Shown here: one piece after another, positions 9,072 through 17,876 of the stretch
How positions within the stretch are numbered: the first letter of the stretch is position 1
Layout of the letters: each line of letters begins with the position of its first letter
Assembly (NCBI GenBank): GCA_944325085.1
Contig: CALUYT010000028.1
Location: 1-64,000 of the forward strand
Length of the DNA: 64,000 bases
Source: Candidatus Gastranaerophilales bacterium
GTDB lineage: Bacteria > Cyanobacteriota > Vampirovibrionia > Gastranaerophilales > Gastranaerophilaceae
Direction: 5' to 3'
The notes under the pieces: model-generated
Told to the model about the DNA's origin: nothing
Databases searched by the model: none
What the model saw: the letters and a program-made list of their open reading frames with translations, nothing else
Position numbers and translations under genes: made by a program

Positions 9072-9538
9072 TCTGTCACCTCTCTAAATGCACCATTACC
9101 TGCTGTACTTTCAGTTATTTGAATATCTTTAATAGCTTTTACTTTTTCTACTGCATGAGGTACTGTAATTTTATATTTTGCATATTCCAAACATTCTATA
9201 TCGTTTATATCATCACCAATATAAACATATTCTTCTTGCGAAAGTCCATATTTTTCAATAATTGATTTTAAAACATCAATTTTTATTCTTATTTTTTGAT
9301 GAATTTCTTTTATATCAAATTTCTTTGATAATATCTCTATTGCAGAATTTGCTTCGCCTGAGATAATTGCAATTTCATAATTATTCTTTTTTAATATAGA
9401 AAATGCCATTACATCTTTAAAATTTAATTTTCTGGACATTGTATAATCTTCATTGATATAAACACAATTATCCGTTACAACTCCATCAAAATCTGTAATG
9501 ACCATTTTTATTGAGTTTGGTAGCTTTATTTTAGACAT
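9056..9538 (-). CDS. HAD-superfamily phosphatase, KdsC-like
   Basis: A 160-residue stand-alone HAD phosphatase without a cap domain. The nucleophile motif is VITDFDGVVTD near residues 12-22, motif II is IISGEA, and motif IV is YIGDDINDIECL. Length and the D-F-D-G-V-x-T-D variant match 3-deoxy-D-manno-octulosonate 8-phosphate phosphatase and the related phosphatase of sialic-acid-type pathways. No other Kdo or sialic acid gene is in the window, so the substrate is uncertain. It is the first gene of the operon with the TPR protein and lysC and is divergent from the histidine kinase. Confidence 0.75.
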   Translation of the reverse strand: MSKIKLPNSIKMVITDFDGVVTDNCVYINEDYTMSRKLNFKDVMAFSILKKNNYEIAIISGEANSAIEILSKKFDIKEIHQKIRIKIDVLKSIIEKYGLSQEEYVYIGDDINDIECLEYAKYKITVPHAVEKVKAIKDIQITESTAGNGAFREVTDCLIG

Positions 9539-9575
9539 TTATTTATTCTAATTCCTTATGTATTAACAAACTCCA

Positions 9576-9623
9576 CACTATCTGTTATAATTATACCATA
9601 AAGCGCAAAAAGTTTAGATAGTG
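9576..9623. promoter_or_regulatory. Divergent promoter region with an 8-base inverted repeat
   Basis: CACTATCT (9576-9583) and AGATAGTG (9616-9623) flank a TATAAT at 9586-9591 in the gap between the divergent kdsC-like gene and the histidine kinase gene. This fits an operator around a promoter, but no clear -35 element is visible. Confidence 0.35.
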
Positions 9624-9641
9624 AGAGAAAAAAAGTAATAA

Positions 9642-10931
9642 ATGTTTTCATATTTTTATATTATTAATATATTTGTAATTATTTTGTTTATATGTTTGTT
9701 CTTTATTACCAGACAAACAAACAAGCGTTGGTCTAAAATTAATGATTATCTGGGGAAAGTTACAACAACAGTTGATTCTATCAGATATGGAAATTTGTCA
9801 ACAAAAATTGAAAAAATCGAACACCCAACATATCAAAATGTTACCGATAGTATAAACCGAATGGTAGAAACTCTTAATGATAGAGAAAAAATGATTATTG
9901 AATATCAAGCAGAATTAATGCGCCAAAATAAACTTTTGGAATCTGTAATTAATTCTTTATCTGATGGTATTTTAATTATTAATGAAAAATTTGATATATT
10001 AAGAGCCACTCCTAAAATTTTGAAATGGTTTGGAATAAAGGGAAAAGATATCATTGGTAAAAATGTATTTGATTTTATTCAACCTGTAAATGATAACAAT
10101 TTTAGTATTGGTGAACTTAGTAATGTAGAAATATTTATAAAACATACACCTACAAATAACTTTATTATAAATTCTCAACCACTATCTTCATTAGAGAAAA
10201 AAAGATTTGTATTGATTATTAAAGATATCACTACAGAAAAAGAAATCGAAACCTTAAAAGAAGATTTTGTAGCAACATTAACTCACGATTTGAAAGTTCC
10301 TATAGTTGCTGCTGCCAATATGATAGATCTATTTTTGGCAAATAAATTTGGTGATATTTCCGAAAAACAAAAATTTGCCCTAGATAGTATGAAAACTTCT
10401 AATAAAAATCTTCTTGAACTTGTTCAAATATTACTTGAAACATATAAATTAAAAGAACAAGGTATCAAACCAATAAAAGAATCATTTTTGCTTAATCCGT
10501 TTTTAGAAGAAATAGTTAAAGAAATGGAACCTTTGGCAAATGATATAAAAATCAGTATTAATTTTACGCCTGATAGTAAAAATCCTTCATTATATGCTGA
10601 CCCTATGCAAATTCAAAGAGTTGTAAAAAATCTTATCTCTAACGCTATTGACCATAGCAACACTCAAAAACCTATAGATATAAAAATAGGTAAAATACCA
10701 GGATATACGACAATTTCAGTAATTGATTACGGTCAAGGCATTGCAAAAGAAGAATTGAAAATGATATTTAACAAATATTATTCTGCGGCTAAAAAACTCA
10801 GAAAAGTAGGTACAGGTCTAGGGTTATATTTGTCACAACAAATCGCACTGGCTCATGGCGGTGAAATCATTGTAACAAGCGAAGAAAATGTTCAGACTGA
10901 ATTCTGCGTAAAAATTCCAAATAATGAATAG
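9642..10931 (+). CDS. Membrane sensor histidine kinase with PAS domain
   Basis: A 429-residue kinase. An N-terminal membrane helix spans about residues 4-23; a HAMP-like linker and coiled coil (to about 97) lead to a PAS domain (about 98-200). The HisKA box carries H215 (DFVATLTHDLKVP). The ATPase domain has the N box NLISNAIDHS, the G1 box DYGQGIAKEE and the G2 box GTGLGLYLSQ. It has no sizeable periplasmic sensor loop, so the PAS domain probably senses a cytoplasmic or membrane signal. No response regulator is adjacent; the only receiver in the window is the stand-alone protein at 17866-18255. The ligand is unknown. Confidence 0.92.
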   Translation: MFSYFYIINIFVIILFICLFFITRQTNKRWSKINDYLGKVTTTVDSIRYGNLSTKIEKIEHPTYQNVTDSINRMVETLNDREKMIIEYQAELMRQNKLLESVINSLSDGILIINEKFDILRATPKILKWFGIKGKDIIGKNVFDFIQPVNDNNFSIGELSNVEIFIKHTPTNNFIINSQPLSSLEKKRFVLIIKDITTEKEIETLKEDFVATLTHDLKVPIVAAANMIDLFLANKFGDISEKQKFALDSMKTSNKNLLELVQILLETYKLKEQGIKPIKESFLLNPFLEEIVKEMEPLANDIKISINFTPDSKNPSLYADPMQIQRVVKNLISNAIDHSNTQKPIDIKIGKIPGYTTISVIDYGQGIAKEELKMIFNKYYSAAKKLRKVGTGLGLYLSQQIALAHGGEIIVTSEENVQTEFCVKIPNNE

Positions 10932-10945
10932 TTTCTTTTTGAACC

Positions 10946-11965
10946 TTATGAACCAAAATAATTTATTAAGCCATCATGCAGTTTTTCATTTTTACAAAGT
11001 TTTTTCAATTTAGAAATCGCTCTATTTTCAATTTGACGAATTCTTTCTCTTGAAACACCATATTGAGAACCAATTTCGTCAAGAGTTTTCTTCATTCCGT
11101 TATTATCTAATCCGTATCTTAGAATTAGGACATCTCTTTCTTTTTGACTTAATTGATTTAGAATTTTTCTGATATCTTCAAGCATATTATCATGAGTAAC
11201 TTTGCCATCAGGTGTAATTGTAGAGTTATCAACAATAAAGTCAGCAATTTTTGAAGAATCATCATCAGAAGTTGCTGGAGTATCCATACTTACTGTTGAT
11301 TGAGCTGATTTTATTATTGAAGTTAATTTTGAAACCGGTAAGCCTAAACGATATGCTATTTCTTGTTTCGTTGGCGGATGACCTAGTTCTGTTGTTAAAT
11401 CAATAGTTGCACGTCTAATTTTGCCAATTGAATCAATCATATGAATTGGTAATCTTATAATACGAGCTTTATCAGCAATTGCACGAGTAATTGATTGTTG
11501 AATCCACCAAGTTGCATATGTAGAAAATTTATATCCTTTTTTATAGTCAAATCTGCCTGCAGCCTTGATTAAACCAACATTACCCTCTTGTATTAAATCT
11601 AAAAATGATAAGCCTCTGCCAATATATTTTTTAGCAATACTTACTACAAGTCTTAAATTTGCATTAACTAGTACATCTTTTGCAAATTCATCTCTATTTT
11701 CTTGAATTTTTTTTGCTAAATCTAATTCTTCTTCTGAAGATAATAAAGGAATTTTCCCAATTTGTCTTAAGTATATTTTCACACTATCATCTGAATTAAC
11801 TGATAGTAAACTTTCTTGGACTTTTGGATCTTCAACGGATTTTAAGACATCTTCTCCGTCTTCATCCTCATTATCTCCTTCTAATTCTTGTAATTTATTA
11901 AAATCGATATTTTCATCTGATATTTCGTCTGTAAGTATTCCAAAATGTTCAAATTCTTTTTTCAC
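10946..11965 (-). CDS. rpoD: RNA polymerase sigma factor, RpoD/SigA family
   Basis: A sigma-70 factor of about 340 residues. An acidic N-terminal segment leads to region 1.2 ([19 protein letters not shown]), then region 2 with the rpoD box ([21 protein letters not shown]) and the -10 recognition helix ([14 protein letters not shown]), region 3, and region 4.2 with the -35 helix ([19 protein letters not shown]). It lacks a long region 1.1, as in cyanobacterial-type primary factors. I place the start at the GTG at 11965, because the GGAG that would serve it lies inside the longer frame beginning at 11977. It is probably the housekeeping sigma factor; a group 2 alternative cannot be excluded. 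Confidence 0.93.
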   Translation of the reverse strand: MKKEFEHFGILTDEISDENIDFNKLQELEGDNEDEDGEDVLKSVEDPKVQESLLSVNSDDSVKIYLRQIGKIPLLSSEEELDLAKKIQENRDEFAKDVLVNANLRLVVSIAKKYIGRGLSFLDLIQEGNVGLIKAAGRFDYKKGYKFSTYATWWIQQSITRAIADKARIIRLPIHMIDSIGKIRRATIDLTTELGHPPTKQEIAYRLGLPVSKLTSIIKSAQSTVSMDTPATSDDDSSKIADFIVDNSTITPDGKVTHDNMLEDIRKILNQLSQKERDVLILRYGLDNNGMKKTLDEIGSQYGVSRERIRQIENRAISKLKKLCKNEKLHDGLINYFGS

Positions 11966-12013
11966 AATAATCTCCAATCTTTATTATGATATAACTTTGA
12001 ATAATATTTCGGC

Positions 12014-12781
12014 TCATCTAATTGTATTATTTATTTTTTTTTGAGTTAATTTTTGACGCAATGTTTCAAATATAATTGCGCTTAAGGCATTTGAAACATT
12101 CAAGGAATTAAAACTATTTTGCATAGGAATCTTTACAATAAAATCTGATGCTTTTAAAAGTGTTTTTGAAACTCCGGCATGCTCAGCACCCATTATTATT
12201 GCAAAATTCATATCGTTATATTTAACATCATAATAATTATCTTGCGCTGAAGCATCTGTTGCAATTATCCACCAGTTGTTATCCTTTAATTTTTGTACAG
12301 CACTAATTAGACTATTGACTTTTATTATAGGAATATGATTTATTGCTCCCGCAGAAGTTTTTTCAACAATTGAATTAACTTGAACATTTCTTCTTGATGG
12401 AATTATTATTCCAGCAACACCTGCGCAAACACATGTTCTTATTATTGCACCTAAATTATGAGAATCTTCAACACCATCTAATATTACTAATGAAGAATTA
12501 TTTGAATTATGTGTTTCCAAAAATTCATCTATATCAACATATTTAATAGGTGATACAAATGCTATAATTCCTTGGTGATTATATTCTGCATATGGTTGAA
12601 ATTTTTCTTTTGCTACAAATTGGAATATAATTCCGCGCTCTTGTGCTAATTCTTTAATTTTGTTTATTTTTACATCTGTATGAATATTTTTTGAAATAAT
12701 TATTTTATTAATTTCTCTATTGCCGGCTATTAAAGCTTCTGTTATTGAATTTTTGCCATATATAATTTCAGAATTTTCCAT
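12014..12781 (-). CDS. rlmB: TrmH/SpoU-family rRNA 2'-O-methyltransferase, RlmB-like
   Basis: A 255-residue SPOUT methyltransferase. The N-terminal substrate-binding domain (IIYGKNSITEAL) is followed by the knotted catalytic domain with the motifs LDGVEDSHNLGAIIRTC, IIMGAEHAGVS and IPMQNSFNSLNVSNALS, which carry the Asn, Glu and Ser/Asn residues of the SAM-binding knot. The family methylates ribose in 23S rRNA or tRNA; the RlmB assignment (23S G2251) rests on overall layout. It starts one base after the nadA stop codon, so the two share a transcript. Confidence 0.9.
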   Translation of the reverse strand: MENSEIIYGKNSITEALIAGNREINKIIISKNIHTDVKINKIKELAQERGIIFQFVAKEKFQPYAEYNHQGIIAFVSPIKYVDIDEFLETHNSNNSSLVILDGVEDSHNLGAIIRTCVCAGVAGIIIPSRRNVQVNSIVEKTSAGAINHIPIIKVNSLISAVQKLKDNNWWIIATDASAQDNYYDVKYNDMNFAIIMGAEHAGVSKTLLKASDFIVKIPMQNSFNSLNVSNALSAIIFETLRQKLTQKKINNTIR

Positions 12782-12782
12782 A

Positions 12783-13691
12783 CTATTTTGAAACCTCTAA
12801 CATTTTGTCAATACATTTTATTGCTTCTTTGGCAATATCTTTATCTACTTCAATTGATGGTGTTTCATTTTTTAAAGCATTATATATATCTACAATTGTA
12901 TTTAATTTCATACTTTGGCAAATTGCCGGTTTATTATTTAAATGATAAAAATGCTTGTTTGGATAATCACGTTTAAGTCTATCTACTACACCACCTTCTG
13001 TTGCAATTATAAATTCATTAGCATCACTATTTTTAACATATTTCATAATTCCTGTAGTGCTGCCTACATAATCTGCATGATTTAAGAAATCTTCTCTACA
13101 TTCAGGGTGAGCTAATACAATTGCATTTGGATATTGCTCTTTAGATTTTTTTATTGCTAAAGATTCAAGATTATTATGTATTGGACAATAACCGTTATAT
13201 GTTATTACTTCTACATTTCCAAGTTGCTTTTCAACCCATCTGCCTAAATTTTTATCAGGAACAAATAAAACTTTTTCTGATTTTAAACTGGCAACAATTT
13301 CTACAGCATTTGAACTTGTACAGCAAATATCACATTCTGATTTTACTTCTGCTGTTGAATTTATATAACAAACAACCGGAATATTCGGATATTTCTTTTT
13401 AAATACTCTTAATTGCTCTAAATCTATCATATCAGCCATATCGCAACCGGCATGTAAATTTGGCAATACTACAGTTTTGTCAGGATTTAAAATTTTAGCT
13501 GTTTGAGCCATAAAATATACTCCTGCAAAAATAATTATGTCAGCATCAGTTTCTTTAGCTTTTTGACTTAAAAATAAAGAATCACCAACATAATCGGCAA
13601 CTTCATCAATTTCAACATTTTGATAACAGTGAGCTAAGACAATTGCATTTTTTTCTCTCTTCAATTTTTTTATTTCTTCAATATAATTCAT
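12783..13691 (-). CDS. nadA: Quinolinate synthase A
   Basis: A 302-residue NadA, the 4Fe-4S enzyme that condenses iminoaspartate with dihydroxyacetone phosphate to quinolinate for NAD synthesis. Visible family motifs are LAHCYQNVEIDEVADYVGDS at the start, VYFMAQTAKIL, the Cys in VVCYINSTAEVKSECDICCTS, VLFVPDKNLGRWV, LAHPEC and IATEGGVVDRL. Three cluster cysteines are plausible from conserved positions. GGAGGAT lies 10 bases before the ATG. nadB and nadC are not adjacent. Operon with rlmB. Confidence 0.96.
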   Translation of the reverse strand: MNYIEEIKKLKREKNAIVLAHCYQNVEIDEVADYVGDSLFLSQKAKETDADIIIFAGVYFMAQTAKILNPDKTVVLPNLHAGCDMADMIDLEQLRVFKKKYPNIPVVCYINSTAEVKSECDICCTSSNAVEIVASLKSEKVLFVPDKNLGRWVEKQLGNVEVITYNGYCPIHNNLESLAIKKSKEQYPNAIVLAHPECREDFLNHADYVGSTTGIMKYVKNSDANEFIIATEGGVVDRLKRDYPNKHFYHLNNKPAICQSMKLNTIVDIYNALKNETPSIEVDKDIAKEAIKCIDKMLEVSK

Positions 13692-13734
13692 TTAAAAATA
13701 TATCCTCCAGTTGGTGTAAATTTATGTTAAGATT

Positions 13735-13762
13735 TTTCCATTTATAAAATATATTGTATAAT
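13735..13762 (+). promoter_or_regulatory. Possible promoter of pilMN
   Basis: TTTCCA (13735-13740) and TATAAT (13757-13762) are 16 bases apart, and the -10 box lies 38 bases before the pilMN ATG. The -35 element is weak. Confidence 0.45.
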
Positions 13763-13800
13763 AAAAATAAGAATATAGTAAGAAGAGTAAAAAGGTAGAT

Positions 13801-15546
13801 ATGTTAAATAATTTATTTGGAATGGGCGGAGGAGCAGAAGTATATATAACAATTTCACCTGCTTGCGGTATGGAAATGATTGTCGTTGATAAGCATGGGA
13901 ATGTTAAAACTTATGGACAAGTTCCATTAGATTATAATGAAGCTCAAAGAGAAATTGCGAATTATGAAGATTTTAAAAATGGTTTAGAAACATTATTCCA
14001 GATGAGAGGTGTTAACCCCGCAAATGCCAGAATTCATTTAAGTGTACCTACAGTATGGTTTGGTACTAAAGAAGGTTTACCTTTATTGTTAGATGATGCG
14101 GCAATAACAAACATTGTAGTTGGTGAACTTGAACAAACTTACGTATTTAAACGTAAAGAACCAATGCCATTCTGGTTTGACGCATTAGCTTCTTCTAACT
14201 CAGATTCACGAAATGTATTTTATTCTGCTGTTCAAAAAGAAGCAATTACACAAATTCGTGAAATATTAACAGCTATGGGAGCAACACTTGTTAGTGTTGA
14301 ATGTTCTCTTTTCGCTGATTTGAAAGGTTTATTTGTTACAGGAATTGCCGCTGAGCAAATGCAAGATGGCTATTCTTGGAGCTTAATGATTATTAACAAC
14401 AGTGGATTCCAAATGCTTGGTTTGCAAGGTAAACGTATTCTTGAATACTATGAAGAACCACTGCCAATCAAATCTTATGAAGGTGAAGAAATTTATGCAG
14501 CAATTGAAAATGCTGCGCAAATTGCTTTAATGAGTACTCCTTCAAGTGCATTGATTGTTTTATCTGAAACAGATTTAGTATCTGCAGAAATCTTAGCAGG
14601 ACGTTTACAATTCAGTGGCAAAACTATATTTGTAGAAGATAACCAATTTAGAAAAGAACCTTTGATGGAAATGAGTTTAAACATTTTCGCAGAGGATCAT
14701 CTTAAAGTTTCATTACATTCTATTGGTGCAATGTCTCCAGCAGGATTAATGCCAGTAGATGTTGACTTTTTGTCTGAAGGTGGTAAAAACACTGCAGTTT
14801 CTGCGGTTGTAGAAATTCCACTTGGAAATGGTCAAGTATTTGAGCTTACTCCGGCAAAAGCAACTGTTATGGCTATAGTCTTACTAGCAGTTGTTATGGC
14901 ACCTTTAGGAGCTGCATATTTTATTGCAAATAATATGTTTGCTAAAGCTCAAGCCGAGAGTTCAGCTTTAGATAATCAAATTACACAATTAGATGAACAA
15001 TTAAAGCAGTATGAAACTAAAAAAGAAGATAACACATTCGATCCTGTTGCAGAAATTGAACATGTATTGAAAAATAACAGAACAAAAATTATGGCATATG
15101 CTGCACTTGGTGAATCAATACCTGAAAACCTTTATTTAACATATTTCTTAACCGGTGATGATGGTAAAGTTAATATTAGAGGTTGTGCAGATTCTGTTGA
15201 AGATGTTTATGTATTCTTCAAGAATTTAAAAGATTCATTAGTTGAATCAAAATTAAGATTAAGCAAATTGGATTTAAAATCAGGTTCATTAGATAACGTT
15301 GTTAACAGTACTGTTTCAACAATTGACAATGCTCCATACATATTTGAAATAACAAATATGACAGTTGGAGAACTTCAACAATTTATGAACAGATTAGCAG
15401 GTAAAGGTGCACCAGCACAAACAAATAACACAAGTACGACAACACCTGCTAATAATACAACAGCAGATTCAAATGCTGCTAATGCAAATGCTGGAACTAA
15501 TACCGCGCAAAATGCACAACAGCCGGCAGCACAGACAGCTCAATAA
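13801..15546 (+). CDS. PilM-PilN fusion, type IV pilus inner-membrane assembly protein
   Basis: A 581-residue protein that reads as PilM fused to PilN. Residues 1 to about 330 form an actin-like domain opening with YITISPACGMEMIVVDKHG and containing PSSALIVLSETDLVSAEILA. A membrane segment follows at about 357-380 (VMAIVLLAVVMAPLGAAYFI), then a coiled coil (QITQLDEQLKQYETKK) and a PilN-type ferredoxin-like domain (LTYFLTGDDGKVNIRGCADS). The C-terminal 45 residues are low-complexity Asn/Thr/Ala. In type IV pili, separate PilM, PilN and PilO align the cytoplasmic motor with the secretin; here the first two are one polypeptide. It ends 22 bases before the PilO-like gene. No PilP or PilQ follows. 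Confidence 0.8.
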   Translation: MLNNLFGMGGGAEVYITISPACGMEMIVVDKHGNVKTYGQVPLDYNEAQREIANYEDFKNGLETLFQMRGVNPANARIHLSVPTVWFGTKEGLPLLLDDAAITNIVVGELEQTYVFKRKEPMPFWFDALASSNSDSRNVFYSAVQKEAITQIREILTAMGATLVSVECSLFADLKGLFVTGIAAEQMQDGYSWSLMIINNSGFQMLGLQGKRILEYYEEPLPIKSYEGEEIYAAIENAAQIALMSTPSSALIVLSETDLVSAEILAGRLQFSGKTIFVEDNQFRKEPLMEMSLNIFAEDHLKVSLHSIGAMSPAGLMPVDVDFLSEGGKNTAVSAVVEIPLGNGQVFELTPAKATVMAIVLLAVVMAPLGAAYFIANNMFAKAQAESSALDNQITQLDEQLKQYETKKEDNTFDPVAEIEHVLKNNRTKIMAYAALGESIPENLYLTYFLTGDDGKVNIRGCADSVEDVYVFFKNLKDSLVESKLRLSKLDLKSGSLDNVVNSTVSTIDNAPYIFEITNMTVGELQQFMNRLAGKGAPAQTNNTSTTTPANNTTADSNAANANAGTNTAQNAQQPAAQTAQ

Positions 15547-15568
15547 AATATTTAAAGGATAAGATATA

Positions 15569-16156
15569 ATGGATAATGAAAAATTAAAACAATTTATGGT
15601 ACCTATAGCAGTTGTAGTCTTGACTTTGGTTGGTGTGTTCTATTTGGCACCTAAAGTGCTTGAAAGTTTCCAAGGTTACACAAGTTTGCAATCTGAAATA
15701 TCAACAAAAAATACTCAAATTCAAGAAAAGCAAGCTAAATTGGACGAATATAGAAGAAAAGAACAAGAAGTTGCAAAAAAAGAAGAAGAATCTGCAAAAA
15801 GCGGTAAACCGTTCTATAAACCTGTTATGGCAGGCTTAGATACTGAAGCTGTTATTGCTGGTGAGTTTGCAGAAATTTTACAATTAATTCGTGCTAACCA
15901 AATTAAAGTTAGATCAATCAAGTATGATTACAACCCGTCTGATGATGCTTTTGTTCAAGGTGCATCTGATAAATATAGCGTTGCAAGATTGAATATGGAA
16001 ATGATTGGTAATTATTCAAATTATGACAATTTCCTAAAAGAAATGTATAAACACGAACATTTCTTAGATATTCAATCTGCTGAAATTGTACCTTATAAAA
16101 AGAACAAAAGAGTACTTTTGATTAACTTTAAGGTAAAATTATACGCACAAAAATAA
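15569..16156 (+). CDS. PilO-like type IV pilus assembly protein
   Basis: A 195-residue bitopic protein. A membrane helix at about residues 9-29 (FMVPIAVVVLTLVGVFYLAP) is followed by a Lys/Glu coiled coil (about 38-80) and a C-terminal ferredoxin-like domain (YSVARLNMEMIGNYSNYDNFLKEMYKHEHFLDI), the layout of PilO. It lies directly after the PilM-PilN fusion, and a terminator sits 65 bases downstream inside the convergent gene. Together they should form the PilMNO alignment complex. Confidence 0.8.
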   Translation: MDNEKLKQFMVPIAVVVLTLVGVFYLAPKVLESFQGYTSLQSEISTKNTQIQEKQAKLDEYRRKEQEVAKKEEESAKSGKPFYKPVMAGLDTEAVIAGEFAEILQLIRANQIKVRSIKYDYNPSDDAFVQGASDKYSVARLNMEMIGNYSNYDNFLKEMYKHEHFLDIQSAEIVPYKKNKRVLLINFKVKLYAQK

Positions 16157-17014
16157 TTATTCAAATTTATGAAAATCAATTGAAAACATTTGTTTTTTTG
16201 ATTTTAGGCAAGTATTACAGAAGCTCGTTTCAAGCGAGCTTTTTTTATTATAATCTGCAAAAGAGCTACCACATCGACCTCTATAATCGTTTGCTAAAAA
16301 CGGACAGGTATAAATTCCTTTGTTAGTAAGAATTCGTCCATATTCACAATCTAACTTTTCCCAAGCATTATCTATCGGATCTTCATTTTTAACTGTATTA
16401 TCATGCCAAGGATTAATCTGTAAATATGATGCATCAAAAGAAAAATTGTTTCTTGCAAATACATTAGCAAATCCTTCATATAATTCGTTTTCACTTAAAT
16501 TATAATAATTGGTGACAGTAATAATGGGACTAAAATTATATTTAATTAAATGTTTTATTGCAAATATTGCTTGTCTATATGCTCCTCGATACCTAATATC
16601 ATCATTTTTTACTTCATCAAAATGGTCAATACTTATTTTGAAAATAATTTCGTTATTAGATTCATCTTCAACTTTTTTTAAAAATCTTGCTTTTTTTTCA
16701 TTTATAAAAGAACCATTTGTACAAATACACACATTAGATCTTTTTAAACATAATCTTAATATTGTATTAAAATCAGGATGTGTCATAGGTTCAGCTCCTG
16801 TTAAATAGATACAATGAATATCATTTTGCGTGGTATCATTTAGAGCCTGTTTTATATTTTCTATTGATATGAAATCAACTTCTTTTTTATATTTTGGAAA
16901 ATCAATATAACAATGTTTGCAATGTTGATTACAATTTTTTGCTGTCATTTCAATAAATAAATTATTTAGATTTTTCATATAAACAATTTTTGATTGGTAA
17001 ATATTACTGTTCAT
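16157..17014 (-). CDS. Radical SAM protein with C-terminal cysteine cluster
   Basis: A 285-residue radical SAM enzyme. The cluster motif C-x3-C-x2-C is at C28, C32 and C35 (KNCNQHCKHCY), followed by the SAM-binding GAEP motif (IYLTGAEPMTHPDF). The C-terminus has seven further cysteines, including GIYTCPFL, GRCG and FCNTCLKS, like a SPASM/twitch region that binds auxiliary clusters. I choose the ATG at 17014 because an AGGAG lies 8 bases upstream; the longer TTG-started frame to 17032 would begin before that site. It is divergent from the DRE-TIM lyase at 17130. Peptide or cofactor maturation is typical for SPASM enzymes; the substrate is unknown. Confidence 0.88.
   Translation of the reverse strand: MNSNIYQSKIVYMKNLNNLFIEMTAKNCNQHCKHCYIDFPKYKKEVDFISIENIKQALNDTTQNDIHCIYLTGAEPMTHPDFNTILRLCLKRSNVCICTNGSFINEKKARFLKKVEDESNNEIIFKISIDHFDEVKNDDIRYRGAYRQAIFAIKHLIKYNFSPIITVTNYYNLSENELYEGFANVFARNNFSFDASYLQINPWHDNTVKNEDPIDNAWEKLDCEYGRILTNKGIYTCPFLANDYRGRCGSSFADYNKKSSLETSFCNTCLKSKKQMFSIDFHKFE
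16221..16246 (+). terminator. Intrinsic terminator of pilMN-pilO inside the convergent radical SAM gene
   Basis: AAGCTCG (16221-16227) pairs perfectly with CGAGCTT (16235-16241) around a 7-base loop and is followed by a run of T on the plus strand. The whole hairpin lies within the last 30 codons of the minus-strand radical SAM gene. Confidence 0.85.
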
Positions 17015-17129
17015 CACAAAAACTCCTCTCAATATAAATTCATGTTAATCATCACAAATTTTATTTGAATTATCCAACTTGGCAAAATAAAACGCATACA
17101 AATAACCATAATTATGATAGGATAGTATT

Positions 17130-17876
17130 ATGGTAGAAGTTTTAGATTGTACAATCAGAGATGGCGGATATAAAACAAATTGGACTTTTTCAGATGACTT
17201 TATAAAAAATTTTATAAAGTGTCTTATAAATAGTAAGATTAAATATTTTGAAATAGGTTATAGAAATTACTATGACACTGAAGGTAAAGGTCCATTTTAC
17301 AAATGCAATAAAGATTTACTCCAAAGTTATTATAAGCTTAAGGGCAATCTTCAAATGGGCGTAATGACTGATACTAAACGTTTCAATGAGAAAGATTTTG
17401 TTAATGCAAATGAAGATTATGTTGACTTTGTTAGGATCGCAGGTCACCCGGATAGAATACAAGAGACCTTGGATATTGCAAAAATTTTATATGATAGAAA
17501 ATATAAAGTATTTGTTCAGCTTATGGAAATCCAAAATGTTGACAAAAATGTTTATAACATTTTAGCTAAATGGGAGCATAAAGAAATTTTAGAATGTATA
17601 TATATGGCAGATAGTTATGGATTAATAACACCTAATGATATAGAAAAATATTATAAAATATTAAATTCAATAGGATATAATAAAATAGGTTTTCATGCTC
17701 ATAACACAATAAATCTTGCATTAGCAAATACCCTAAAAGCCATAGAACTTGGTGCATATAGCGTTGATGTCACATTAAACGGATTAGGGCGAGGAAGTGG
17801 AAATCTTGATGCAGTAAATCTGTTTAAGTCTATAAAAGAATATAATCCAAAGTTTTATGAACAAATTACTCTATAA
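17130..17876 (+). CDS. DRE-TIM metallolyase / aldolase-family protein
   Basis: A 248-residue TIM-barrel protein of the HMG-CoA lyase-like / pyruvate carboxyltransferase superfamily. The defining motif VLDCTIRDGGY is at residues 4-14, and the metal-binding H-x-H-N motif is in IGFHAHNTINLALANT. A glycine-rich LNGLGRGSGNLD matches 4-hydroxy-2-oxovalerate aldolase relatives. It is shorter than full-length DmpG or HMG-CoA lyase and lacks a C-terminal regulatory domain. It is divergent from the radical SAM gene and overlaps the receiver-domain gene by 11 bases at the 3' end. The substrate is unknown; a role in synthesis of a modified metabolite is plausible. Confidence 0.85.
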   Translation: MVEVLDCTIRDGGYKTNWTFSDDFIKNFIKCLINSKIKYFEIGYRNYYDTEGKGPFYKCNKDLLQSYYKLKGNLQMGVMTDTKRFNEKDFVNANEDYVDFVRIAGHPDRIQETLDIAKILYDRKYKVFVQLMEIQNVDKNVYNILAKWEHKEILECIYMADSYGLITPNDIEKYYKILNSIGYNKIGFHAHNTINLALANTLKAIELGAYSVDVTLNGLGRGSGNLDAVNLFKSIKEYNPKFYEQITL

